Assembly: GCF_000419765.1 (NCBI RefSeq)
Contig: NZ_ATTQ01000012.1
Location: forward strand, 166,788 to 230,787
DNA from: Rhizobium mongolense USDA 1844
GTDB taxonomy: Bacteria; Pseudomonadota; Alphaproteobacteria; Rhizobiales; Rhizobiaceae
Direction: 5' to 3'
Length of the DNA: 64,000 nt
The notes under the pieces are model-generated. The model was not told the origin of the DNA. It made no database searches and was given only the letters and a program-made list of their open reading frames with translations. Position numbers and translations under genes: made by a program. Shown here in pieces: positions 46,720 to 53,976 of this stretch. Position 1 is the stretch's first letter. Each line of letters begins with the position of its first letter.

Positions 46720-48081
46720 TCAAGCGACGGCGACGGCTGGCTGCGCACCGGCAGCAAGCGTACGGTTGATGGATTCGGCAGCATCGCGGCCTTGCGCGAC
46801 GGCAGATACGGTCAGGTCATCGCCGCCGAAGACGCAGTCGCCGCCTGCCCAGACGCCGTCGAGCGAGGTGCGGCCTTCGCCGTCGACAGCGATCCGGCCG
46901 GATTCCATACGCAGCGAACCGAGACCGGATGTTTCAAGGGTCTGGCCGATCGCCTTGAAAATCTGATCGGCGGCGATGACCCCGGTTTCGCCGGTCGTGA
47001 CGAGACGGCCGTTGGCGAGCTTGGTATATTCCACCTCGATCGCGGCGACCTTGCCGTCCTGCGACAGGATGGACTTCGGCGCCAGCCAGTGGCGAATGAT
47101 GACACCCTTGGACGTCGCGAGGTCCTGCTCGAACTCCGAGGCGTTCATATGCTCCTTGCCGCGGCGGTAGCAAATCGTCACTTCTTCGGCGCCAAGCAGC
47201 TTTGCCTGAACTGCCGCATCGATGGCGGTCATGCCGCCGCCGAGAACGACGACGCGGCGGCCGATGGCAACGTCCGCCTTGTTCGTCGCTTGACGGAGAG
47301 CGGCGATGAAATCGACCGCGTCATCGACACCTGGCAGGTTCTCACCATCGACGCGCAACGCATTGACACCGGCAAGGCCGATGCCGAGGAAGACGGCGTC
47401 GTACCTAGACTGCAGATCGGCAAGCTGGATATCACGGCCAAGCTGCTGGCCGTGGCGGACTTCGATGCCGCCGATCGAAAGCACGTAATCCACTTCCTTC
47501 TGGGCAAAGTCGTCGACGGCCTTATAAGTGGCGATGCCATATTCATTCAGGCCGCCGGATTTCGACTTGCTGTCGTAGATGGCGACATCGTGGCCCTTCA
47601 CCGCAAGGCGGTGAGCGGCGGCAAGGCCGGCCGGGCCGGCGCCGACAACGGCGATCTTCTTACCGGTCGAGGCAGCGCGTTCATAAAACTGTTTGCCTGC
47701 CTGAATGGCGATATCAGTCGCATAACGCTGCAGGCGGCCGATCTCCACGGGCTTCTCCTCTGCGGTATTGCGCACGCAGGCCTGTTCGCAGAGCTCTTCG
47801 GTGGGACAGACGCGAGCGCACATGCCGCCCAGGATGTTCTGGTCGAAGATCGTCTTGGCCGAGCCGATAGGGTTCCCGGTTGCGATCTGACGGATGAAGA
47901 GCGGGATGTCGATTGAGGTGGGACAGGCCGTCATACACGGCGCGTCATAGCAAAAATAGCAGCGGTCGGCGGCGACCAGCGCCTCATGCTTGTCGAGGCG
48001 CGGATGCAGATCGGAAAAATTAGTTTCATACTCGGCGGTCGAGAGCCGGCCGGAATGAATCCCAGTTTCCAGTCGTTCCAT
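46720..48081 (-). CDS. preT: Dihydropyrimidine dehydrogenase subunit PreT (NAD(P)-dependent)
   Basis: A 453-residue GltD-like flavoprotein. N-terminal FeS cysteines 'CYFCYDAPCMTACPTSIDIP' and 'CARVCPTEELCEQAC', then FAD-binding 'VVGAGPAGLAAAHRLAVKGHDVAIYD' and NAD-binding 'VVLGGGMTAIDAAVQAKLLGAEEVTICYRR', and the C-terminal 'GVWAGGDCVFGGDDLTVSAVAQGRDAA'. It feeds electrons to PreA. First gene of preTA, with a RutR-like box upstream. Confidence 0.96.
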   Translation of the reverse strand: MERLETGIHSGRLSTAEYETNFSDLHPRLDKHEALVAADRCYFCYDAPCMTACPTSIDIPLFIRQIATGNPIGSAKTIFDQNILGGMCARVCPTEELCEQACVRNTAEEKPVEIGRLQRYATDIAIQAGKQFYERAASTGKKIAVVGAGPAGLAAAHRLAVKGHDVAIYDSKSKSGGLNEYGIATYKAVDDFAQKEVDYVLSIGGIEVRHGQQLGRDIQLADLQSRYDAVFLGIGLAGVNALRVDGENLPGVDDAVDFIAALRQATNKADVAIGRRVVVLGGGMTAIDAAVQAKLLGAEEVTICYRRGKEHMNASEFEQDLATSKGVIIRHWLAPKSILSQDGKVAAIEVEYTKLANGRLVTTGETGVIAADQIFKAIGQTLETSGLGSLRMESGRIAVDGEGRTSLDGVWAGGDCVFGGDDLTVSAVAQGRDAAESINRTLAAGAQPAVAVA

Positions 48082-48140
48082 TGAAGTTCCCTCATTATTG
48101 GTAAACGGCTAGTGAGGGAAGCGTAACTCAGGATAAAAAA

Positions 48141-48156
48141 TTTATCAAACGGTAAA
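48141..48156. promoter_or_regulatory. RutR-like operator upstream of preTA
   Basis: TTTATCAAACGGTAAA, an imperfect palindrome with the same arms (TTTAC/T C ... GGTAAA) as the box at 38061-38076. A further half-site TTGGTAAAC is at 48098-48106. Confidence 0.6.
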
Positions 48157-48300
48157 ATTTTGAAACTTATATTCGTGTAAGTGCCTGTTTTTGTTATTTT
48201 AGCTCGCGGCATGGAGCCCGTGCGCCCACCATCCATGAAGCCAGGCATTCGCCACCTTGCAAAAAAGATTCATAAAAATTCAATTTTTTTCGGATTCGGC

Positions 48301-48325
48301 GGAACCAAAGGTCAACGCGGTCGTT
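48301..48325 (+). promoter_or_regulatory. EcfG-type promoter for the intergenic small RNA
   Basis: GGAAC (48301-48305), 16-base spacer, CGTT (48322-48325): an exact match to the alphaproteobacterial general-stress consensus, reading rightwards. Confidence 0.85.
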
Positions 48326-48330
48326 ATTGC

Positions 48331-48455
48331 GGCATCCGGATGATGATCGCATCGACCCAACATGCGCGCCCCCAACCCATCATCCGGACTACTCACGGTC
48401 CCCTCCCGATGAGTGAAAACAGCCAGTGCGCCGCCCTCGCACTGGCTGTTTCTTG
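48331..48455 (+). ncRNA. Candidate general-stress small RNA (GsrN-like, two C-rich loops)
   Basis: About 120-125 nt from just after the EcfG-type promoter to a terminator. Hairpin 1 pairs TCCGGATGAT (48335-48344) with ATCATCCGGA (48379-48388) and exposes GCCCCCAACCC in its loop. Hairpin 2 pairs ACTCA-CGG with CCG-(A)TGAGT (48391-48414) and exposes TCCCCTC. Hairpin 3 is a 13-bp terminator stem. C-rich loops are typical of anti-Shine-Dalgarno sRNAs such as GsrN of Caulobacter, which is also made under sigma-T. The 5' end is estimated from the promoter; no expression data are available. EcfG-dependent sRNAs have been described in Rhizobium, so it may be a known one. Confidence 0.8.
48418..48455. 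terminator. Terminator shared by the small RNA and the convergent HWE kinase gene
   Basis: 13-bp perfect stem AACAGCCAGTGCG / CGCACTGGCTGTT (48418-48430 and 48438-48450), followed by TCTTGTT rightwards and TTTTCACT leftwards. Confidence 0.88.
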
Positions 48456-48477
48456 TTGTGGCCCAATACTGCGAAAC

Positions 48478-49542
48478 TCAGGGCCGCTTCAGGATTTCGA
48501 ATTCGGTCTCTGGGATCTGCAGGTAATATTCGATACGGCCAGGGACGAGCCGGAGCTCCGCCTTGCCACTCATGGACGAGGGAACGACGCGTTCCAGCAC
48601 GGTCTTGCCGAAGCTGTTTTCGCTGAACTCGTGAATCTCGGTCCGGTTCGGGAGGATTTCCACCCAGGCGATCTCGATCGCCTTCTTGCCGTTGTGCTTC
48701 GCTTCCTTGCAGTTCAGGGTGATCGACGACGCGCCGCCGGCAATTGCGCCATAGGAGGCCGAATTGACGATGAGCTCATGAAGCGCCAATCCGAGATGGA
48801 CGGCGGCATTCGGCGTCATATGCGCATTGATGCCGAAGATCGGCATGGAGCCTGCCGTTTCCGGCCAATAGGGTGCGAACTGCTTTTCAGCAAGGTCGAA
48901 GAGATAGGCGCCGCGCCAGCTCGAATCCGTAATCAGATCCTGCGAGTTGGAAAGCGATTGAAGGCGACCGCGGAATTTTGCAAGGAAGCTGTCGAGCGAC
49001 AGCGTATTGCGGGCCGTTTGCGTGGCGATGCCCTGAATGATCGCAAGCAGGTTCTTCGAGCGGTGCGACAGTTCGCGCAGCAGTGATTTCAGCACTTTTT
49101 CACGGTGTCGCATCTCGGTGACTTCGGAGATGACCGAAAGAATGCCGAGCGAGCCGCCGTTATTGATGCGCTGTACTTTGAGTTCGTAGGTCCGGACCTC
49201 GCCATCGACGTCCATATCGATCTCGGCATTCGTCGCCGTCCCGGTTTCGAGCACCTTGAACTTGAGGGTCCTCAGATAATCGCCGTGCGCCTCGCCGAAG
49301 AGGTCGCTGTCGCTGCCGCCGGCGAAAAACAGTTCGGCGAAATGGCGCGGAAGATTTTCGGCGTAGGAAAGTGTCAGTGTGGAATCCTGGAAGAGAATCG
49401 AAATTCCGGCGCTGCTCAGCGCCCGCTCCATCATCGCGGACTTGCCCTCCAGCGCGAAAGGCTTGCCGGTTAATGGTTCTGTCGTATTCACCAGGCCGCC
49501 TTTCCTTCGATCCTTCTTGCGCAGCTGGAAAGAGGTTGCCAT
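48478..49542 (-). CDS. HWE-family sensor histidine kinase of the general stress response
   Basis: A 354-residue soluble kinase. A PAS-like domain (about residues 40-145) precedes the HWE dimerisation helix with phospho-accepting His in 'LLRELSHRSKNLLAIIQGIATQTARNT', the N-box 'LGLALHELIVNSASYGAI' and the W-x-E motif 'AWVEILPN'. HWE kinases phosphorylate PhyR in the alphaproteobacterial stress system. It lies just downstream of phyR in the same direction but has its own EcfG-type promoter. Start 49542 assumed; 49563 is also possible. Confidence 0.9.
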   Translation of the reverse strand: MATSFQLRKKDRRKGGLVNTTEPLTGKPFALEGKSAMMERALSSAGISILFQDSTLTLSYAENLPRHFAELFFAGGSDSDLFGEAHGDYLRTLKFKVLETGTATNAEIDMDVDGEVRTYELKVQRINNGGSLGILSVISEVTEMRHREKVLKSLLRELSHRSKNLLAIIQGIATQTARNTLSLDSFLAKFRGRLQSLSNSQDLITDSSWRGAYLFDLAEKQFAPYWPETAGSMPIFGINAHMTPNAAVHLGLALHELIVNSASYGAIAGGASSITLNCKEAKHNGKKAIEIAWVEILPNRTEIHEFSENSFGKTVLERVVPSSMSGKAELRLVPGRIEYYLQIPETEFEILKRP

Positions 49543-49624
49543 TTCAGGAACCCCGCTGGTCATATTATGACCAAGCGTTGGAGAAACCGTTAAAGCTGTT
49601 GCCGGAGCGCCCCAGCTAGCTGGG

Positions 49625-49649
49625 AACGCCTCGCTATTGGCTTTGTTCC
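49625..49649 (-). promoter_or_regulatory. EcfG-type promoter of the HWE kinase gene
   Basis: On the minus strand GGAAC (49649-49645), 16-base spacer, CGTT (49628-49625). Exact consensus match, in the short gap and immediately upstream of the kinase start. Confidence 0.8.
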
Positions 49650-49669
49650 GTCGCTTTGACGGTTCAGCT

Positions 49670-50464
49670 TCATGCCGCAACCTTGGTGGATTCATTGAAG
49701 AATAGCGCCTGGCTGATCAAAGCCTTGACCATGTCTGGATTGAAGGGCTTGGTGACCAAAAACGTCGGTTCCGGTCGCTCACCTGTCAAAAGGCGCTCTG
49801 GAAAAGCGGTGATGAAAATCACGGGCACGCTTGATGTCTTCAAAATGTCGTTCACGGCATCGATGCCGGAACTGCCGTCGGCAAGCTGGATATCCGCAAG
49901 GACCATGTTCGGCTTGGTCTTGTTGTAAAGAGCCACGGCTTCGGAATGCGTGCGTGCGATTCCGGTAACCTTGTGGCCGAGGCTTTCGACCATCTGCTCG
50001 ATATCCATCGCGATCAGCGGTTCGTCTTCGATGATCATGATATCGGTGGCCACCTGCCGCGAGATTTCCTGCGAGGCCTTGTCGAGCAGGCTCATCACTT
50101 CCTGGTCATCGGTTTCGAGGATGTCGGCGATTTCGCCGACGCGGAAATTCTCGACCGACGCGAGGATGAAGGCCTGGCGGGCAAGCGGCGAGACCTTGGC
50201 GAGGTTTACGGTCGCACGCTGTTCCCAAGCGTAAGGCGACGCCGGCTCGGGAATCTGGATGGCAGTGGAACCAAACAGTTTCGTGAACAGTTTGTAGAGT
50301 GCGACACGGTCATTCTCGGTATCCGGGAAAATGGATATATCGGCGATGATCGCTTCCAAAACTGCGGCAACGTAAGCATCACCCGAAGTCTGGGTGCCGG
50401 TAAGCGCGCGGGAATAGCGACGCAAATAAGGAAGATGCGGCGCGATTCGAGTAGAAAGTGTCAT
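49670..50464 (-). CDS. phyR: PhyR, anti-anti-sigma response regulator
   Basis: A 264-residue PhyR. Residues about 1-135 mimic an ECF sigma factor ('LPYLRRYSRALTGTQTSGDAYV', 'LSPLARQAF...'-like region 'KVSPLARQAFILASVENFRVGEIADIL'); residues about 140-260 are a receiver with acidic pocket 'MIIEDEPLIAMDIEQ' and phospho-Asp in 'MVLADIQLADGSSG', Lys in 'FLVTKPF'. Phosphorylated PhyR binds NepR and frees EcfG. GGGAG lies six bases before ATG 50464. Confidence 0.97.
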   Translation of the reverse strand: MTLSTRIAPHLPYLRRYSRALTGTQTSGDAYVAAVLEAIIADISIFPDTENDRVALYKLFTKLFGSTAIQIPEPASPYAWEQRATVNLAKVSPLARQAFILASVENFRVGEIADILETDDQEVMSLLDKASQEISRQVATDIMIIEDEPLIAMDIEQMVESLGHKVTGIARTHSEAVALYNKTKPNMVLADIQLADGSSGIDAVNDILKTSSVPVIFITAFPERLLTGERPEPTFLVTKPFNPDMVKALISQALFFNESTKVAA

Positions 50465-50509
50465 TAAAAACTCCCGTCCGTAGGCCATAACTGGCTCTAA
50501 TGCAGTGGA

Positions 50510-50534
50510 AACGTCGCGCTATTAAAAAAGTTCC
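50510..50534 (-). promoter_or_regulatory. EcfG-type promoter of phyR
   Basis: On the minus strand GGAAC (50534-50530), spacer of 16, CGTT (50513-50510): exact consensus. Confidence 0.88.
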
Positions 50535-50543
50535 AGTATATGC

Positions 50544-50568
50544 GGAACTTTTTTCACAGCCTTGCATT
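50544..50568 (+). promoter_or_regulatory. EcfG-type promoter of nepR-ecfG
   Basis: GGAAC (50544-50548), spacer of 16, CATT (50565-50568): one mismatch to CGTT. Its -35 is only nine bases from the -35 of the divergent phyR promoter. Confidence 0.75.
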
Positions 50569-50733
50569 ATGCTGGCGACGAATGAAGGGCGTACCGCGAT
50601 TTTGAGCCTCGATAAACGGCAAGTATTTCAGCACCAACCGCCTAGAGCGGCGGGGGGTGGTGTTGGCATATCAAGCCGCAGCGCAAACGTATCGTCCATT
50701 CAGACAAAGACAACGGCGAGAAGCGACGAGTTT

Positions 50734-50940
50734 ATGAAAAAACAGCAGACAGAAGAACAGAATGAGCGGCGGCTCGAAATGCGCGCAAGCGATATCCTTG
50801 ATCCAAACAACCAGATCGGTGTCAAACTGCGGTCCCTTTATGCAGCCGCACAGGACGAGGCGATCCCCGATCGTTTTCTCGATCTGCTCGAGAAGCTGGA
50901 CCAGGCTGAGATGATGGCTTCGGCCAAACTGGCCGAGTAA
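50734..50940 (+). CDS. nepR: NepR, anti-sigma factor of the general stress response
   Basis: A 68-residue NepR. The core 'NNQIGVKLRSLYAAAQDEAIPDRFLDLLEKLDQAE' carries the two helices that wrap around EcfG or PhyR; termini are disordered. It keeps EcfG inactive without stress. It begins 193 bases right of the phyR start, and ecfG follows after 10 bases. The frame is open further upstream, but ATG 50734 gives the family length. Confidence 0.95.
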   Translation: MKKQQTEEQNERRLEMRASDILDPNNQIGVKLRSLYAAAQDEAIPDRFLDLLEKLDQAEMMASAKLAE

Positions 50941-50950
50941 GGGCGAGCTG

Positions 50951-51505
50951 ATGGATAAGGCTAAACCAAGCTTCAAACGCGAACTGTTGGCGGCATTGCC
51001 GAGTCTGCGTGCATTCGCGATTTCGCTGATCGGCCGGCACGATCGCGCCGACGACTTGGTGCAGGACACCATCATGAAGGCCTGGGCAAAGCAGGATCAC
51101 TTCGAGATGGGCACCAACATGAAAGCCTGGCTTTTCACGATCCTGCGCAACGAACTCTATAGCCAGATGCGTAAGAGCGGCCGGGAGATCCAGGACAGCG
51201 ACGGCCTTTTCACCGAATCCATGGCGATGCATCCGGCGCAATACGGCGCGCTCGACCTGCAGGACTTCAAGAAGGCGCTTGACCAACTGCCGCCGGATCA
51301 GCGCGAGGCGATCATTCTCGTCGGCGCATCGGGCTTCTCTTACGAAGAAGCCGCTGAGATCTGCGGATGCGCCGTCGGCACCATCAAGAGCCGCGTCAAT
51401 CGTGCGCGCCAGCGCCTCCAGGAACTGCTGCAGATTTCCGGCGAAGCCGATTTCGGCCCGGATTCGACGTCCGCGCCGCTGACGTCGAAGGCCTTCGCCT
51501 TCTGA
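50951..51505 (+). CDS. ecfG: EcfG, ECF sigma factor of the general stress response
   Basis: A 184-residue ECF15 sigma factor. Region 2: 'SLRAFAISLIGRHDRADDLVQDTIMKAWAKQDHFEMGTNMKAWLFTILRNELYSQMRK'. Region 4: 'LPPDQREAIILVGASGFSYEEAAEICGCAVGTIKSRVNRARQRLQELL'. It directs RNA polymerase to GGAAC-N16-CGTT promoters, several of which are in this window. Co-transcribed with nepR and followed by a terminator. Confidence 0.97.
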   Translation: MDKAKPSFKRELLAALPSLRAFAISLIGRHDRADDLVQDTIMKAWAKQDHFEMGTNMKAWLFTILRNELYSQMRKSGREIQDSDGLFTESMAMHPAQYGALDLQDFKKALDQLPPDQREAIILVGASGFSYEEAAEICGCAVGTIKSRVNRARQRLQELLQISGEADFGPDSTSAPLTSKAFAF

Positions 51506-51528
51506 TCCACGCGTTGAATGGGAGGAAA

Positions 51529-51558
51529 AGGCCGGCTGCCAAAGGCGCCGGCTTTTTT
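51529..51558 (+). terminator. Terminator after ecfG
   Basis: GCCGGC (51531-51536) pairs with GCCGGC (51547-51552) with flanking pairs, followed by TTTTTT. Confidence 0.85.
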
Positions 51559-51728
51559 GTTGGGCAAGAGATGAAAACTAGCCCTGAAAACTCGGCAGCA
51601 AACATGCCGGTGGCGACGCTGCGCAGGATGCTTGACGATCGAGGTGCGGTCACTAGCTGTTTTCATGACCGGTGCTCGTTGCGGATTTGAGCGTGGCTTG
51701 CGGGCATGGGCTACCCGAGGAGCAACTC

Positions 51729-52253
51729 ATGAACAGCAACGAACGTCCACCATTTATCACCCACTGGCGCAATATCGAGCGACCCGATGAGCTGCATTAC
51801 TCAGAACGCGATGAACGCATGAGCATTGGCGCGCCTTTTGGCCGGGCGTTCAGCCTATCCAAACTCGGCATTCATCATGAGCGGTTGCCGGCCGGTCGGC
51901 GCACATCGCTTCCACACGCCGAAAGCGCGGAGGAGGAATTCGTCTTCGTTATCGAAGGGTATCCCGACGTGTGGATCGATGGCCATCTGCATCGGCTCGC
52001 ACCAGGCGACGGCGTGGGGTTCCCGGCGGGCACCGGCATAGCCCATAATTTCATCAATAACAGTGAGGAGGAGGAGGTCCGCCTGCTCGTGGTTGGAGAG
52101 AGGCACAAGCCGGAGAACCGTATTCACTATCCTCGCAACCCGGAAAGGAAGGCGCTTATTGACGACTGGTGGGACGATTGGCCGAAGCGGCCACTTGGTC
52201 CCCATGACGGACTTCCGGACCGCATCCGGAAAAGTGCGAGCGAAACTGGCTAG
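51729..52253 (+). CDS. Cupin-domain protein
   Basis: A 174-residue cupin. The barrel motifs are 'RRTSLPHAESAEEEFVFVIEGYPDVWIDG' and 'LAPGDGVGFPAGTGIAHNFINN'. A C-terminal extension 'WWDDWPKRPLGPHDGLPD' is typical of a rhizobial subgroup. GAGGAG precedes ATG 51729. No EcfG-type promoter is visible before it. Ligand unknown. Confidence 0.87.
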   Translation: MNSNERPPFITHWRNIERPDELHYSERDERMSIGAPFGRAFSLSKLGIHHERLPAGRRTSLPHAESAEEEFVFVIEGYPDVWIDGHLHRLAPGDGVGFPAGTGIAHNFINNSEEEEVRLLVVGERHKPENRIHYPRNPERKALIDDWWDDWPKRPLGPHDGLPDRIRKSASETG

Positions 52254-52265
52254 AGGTCAGGATCC

Positions 52266-52667
52266 CTAGTCGCGGTTTTTGGAGCCCATCAGGTTTGTTG
52301 CAACGAGCGCGGCAAGCACGCCGGCCGTCAGGAGCGGCTGTGAACGGACAAGGCCGATGCCGACGGCTGCCAGCGACTCGACCGCCAGGCGGCGCTCCTG
52401 CGCGCGACGCGCATCCTGTGCGTTCATGATCTTCATGACGATCAGCACGACGATGCCGATCAGCAGCGCGCATGCTGCAAGAAAGAGGGCAGCACCCACT
52501 GCGCCGTAGACGCCCGCGAGCCAGATTGTCCCGGCTGTCACCGCAAGCACATAGGCGGTCAGAAGGAAGATTGCGGCGAGCGCAATGAAAATACCGTTGC
52601 GCTTGGTTCGCGCAACGGTCCTGTGAAAACTGTTTCCTATCAAAAGGCTGAGGATCGGAAAGAGCAT
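52266..52667 (-). CDS. Holin-like membrane protein (phage holin superfamily III/Actinobacterial type)
   Basis: A 133-residue protein with about two or three membrane helices ('IFIALAAIFLLTAYVLAVTAGTIWLAGV' and 'ALFLAACALLIGIVVLIVMKIM'), then an amphipathic part and another hydrophobic stretch. Similar holin-like proteins pair with DUF883 proteins in stress regulons. It follows the DUF883 gene by nine bases. Not a phage gene as far as the context shows. Confidence 0.8.
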   Translation of the reverse strand: MLFPILSLLIGNSFHRTVARTKRNGIFIALAAIFLLTAYVLAVTAGTIWLAGVYGAVGAALFLAACALLIGIVVLIVMKIMNAQDARRAQERRLAVESLAAVGIGLVRSQPLLTAGVLAALVATNLMGSKNRD

Positions 52668-52676
52668 CGATCCCCC

Positions 52677-53024
52677 TTAGCGGCGTGCGAGGAGCGCGAG
52701 CACGAGGCCGAGGGCGGCAGCCGCACCGATCGTTGCGATCGGATGCCTGCGTACCGTATGGCGAACTTCATTTGCGCCGCGCAGATAGCTCTCCTGCAGA
52801 TCGTGCAGGAGGTCTTCGCTGCGGCCAAGAAGTTCGTCATAACCGGCAGCCGCCTGATAGCGGAGCTTTTCACCGCGCCGTCGCGAATTCTTGGCAACCA
52901 GCTTCGTCAGGGTCCCGATTTCGTCGCGCAGGCTCTCAATCTGATCCTCGATCGTGGACTCGATGTCGTGAAGCGTACCGTTGCCATGGCGCCGGCCGCG
53001 AATGGACGGGAGGATGGAAGCCAT
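52677..53024 (-). CDS. DUF883/ElaB-type protein
   Basis: A 115-residue protein with a long amphipathic coiled coil ('DIESTIEDQIESLRDEIGTLTKLVAKNSRRRGEKLRYQ') and a C-terminal helix 'IATIGAAAALGLVLALLARR' with the GxxxG-type anchor of the ElaB/YqjD family, whose E. coli members bind ribosomes at the membrane in stationary phase. AAGGAGA precedes ATG 53024. An exact EcfG-type promoter lies 116 bases upstream. Confidence 0.88.
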   Translation of the reverse strand: MASILPSIRGRRHGNGTLHDIESTIEDQIESLRDEIGTLTKLVAKNSRRRGEKLRYQAAAGYDELLGRSEDLLHDLQESYLRGANEVRHTVRRHPIATIGAAAALGLVLALLARR

Positions 53025-53139
53025 GATGCTCTCCTTGGCATGGGCGCGCGCAAAGTCGCGGGCCGGTTTCAAACGAGGTCAGCACCGATCATTGCAATAA
53101 ATAGTATCGCCCGGCATTGATCCAAATCATCGACACGTC

Positions 53140-53164
53140 AACGCGCTGGCCAATCAAAAGTTCC
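53140..53164 (-). promoter_or_regulatory. EcfG-type promoter of the DUF883-holin operon
   Basis: On the minus strand GGAAC (53164-53160), spacer of 16, CGTT (53143-53140). Confidence 0.82.
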
Positions 53165-53169
53165 GGCCT

Positions 53170-53964
53170 TTAGCGGCCGGCAAGCGCGCTGTGAGCCAGG
53201 ACAAAGGGTGTTCCGTCCTTCGGAACCTGATTGATGCGCAGCCGACATCCGAATACAGATTGCATGCGCTCGTCGGTGAGCACGTCGCTGACGCTGCCGG
53301 CAGCGGCCAGTCCCCCACCTTTCATGAGTACGATCTGGTCCGCGAAAAGAGCGGTCAGGTTGAGATCGTGCATGACCGCGATCACGCCGCCGCCTGCGTC
53401 GCAGAATTTCCGCGCAAGGCTCATGATCGTCAGCTGATGGCTTATGTCGAGGCTGGAGACCGGCTCATCGAGCAACAGCCAGCAGGGTTTTCCGTCCACG
53501 ACGGGCTCGCAGATCTGGCACAGTACGCGCGCGAGCTGGACGCGCTGCTGCTCGCCGCCCGAAAGCTCCTGGTAAAAACGGCCTTCGAAGCCTCCGAGGT
53601 CAACGGCGGCGAGCGCCCGTGCCGCGATCTGCTCCGCCTGTTCGGAGTGCAGGTTCAGCCCTGTCGTCAGTCCCATGCGCACGACCTCGCGCACTGTGAA
53701 CGGAAAGGAGATGGCGCTTGCCTGCGGAAGTACGCCGCGAATGGCGGCGAGCTGCCAGGGTTGCATTGTCTTGACCTCTTCGCCGTTGATGCGCACGGAG
53801 CCGTCGCAGGAAAGCTCACCGGAGATCGCCTTCATTGTGGTCGTCTTGCCGGAGCCGTTCGGTCCGGCGATCGCCGTCAACTGGCCGGCCATCGCCGTAA
53901 AGCTGACGTCATGCACGATTGTCTTGCCCGACAGGCGGACCGAGATGCAGGAAAGTTCGATCAT
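53170..53964 (-). CDS. hmuV: Hemin ABC transporter ATP-binding protein HmuV
   Basis: A 264-residue FecE-type ATPase. Walker A 'GPNGSGKTTTMKAI', signature 'LSGGEQQRVQLARVL' and Walker B 'WLLLDEPVSSLD' are intact. It powers heme import through HmuU. Last gene of the leftward hemP-hmuSTUV operon, starting 12 bases after hmuU. Confidence 0.96.
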   Translation of the reverse strand: MIELSCISVRLSGKTIVHDVSFTAMAGQLTAIAGPNGSGKTTTMKAISGELSCDGSVRINGEEVKTMQPWQLAAIRGVLPQASAISFPFTVREVVRMGLTTGLNLHSEQAEQIAARALAAVDLGGFEGRFYQELSGGEQQRVQLARVLCQICEPVVDGKPCWLLLDEPVSSLDISHQLTIMSLARKFCDAGGGVIAVMHDLNLTALFADQIVLMKGGGLAAAGSVSDVLTDERMQSVFGCRLRINQVPKDGTPFVLAHSALAGR

Positions 53965-53976
53965 CGGAATTCACTT

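Noticed and set aside
45373..47916. Long plus-strand frame (847 codons)
   Set aside because: Antisense to preA and preT, which have clear motifs; the frame has no recognisable domain.
48181..49086. Plus-strand frame of 301 codons
   Set aside because: It overlaps the candidate small RNA and runs antisense to the HWE kinase; no ribosome site or domain.
51543..51690. Possible short gene after ecfG
   Set aside because: Begins in the terminator and has no ribosome site or coding look.
52266..53024. Prophage remnant suggested by the holin-like gene
   Set aside because: No other phage gene nearby; the DUF883 partner and EcfG-type promoter make a stress-related pair more likely.
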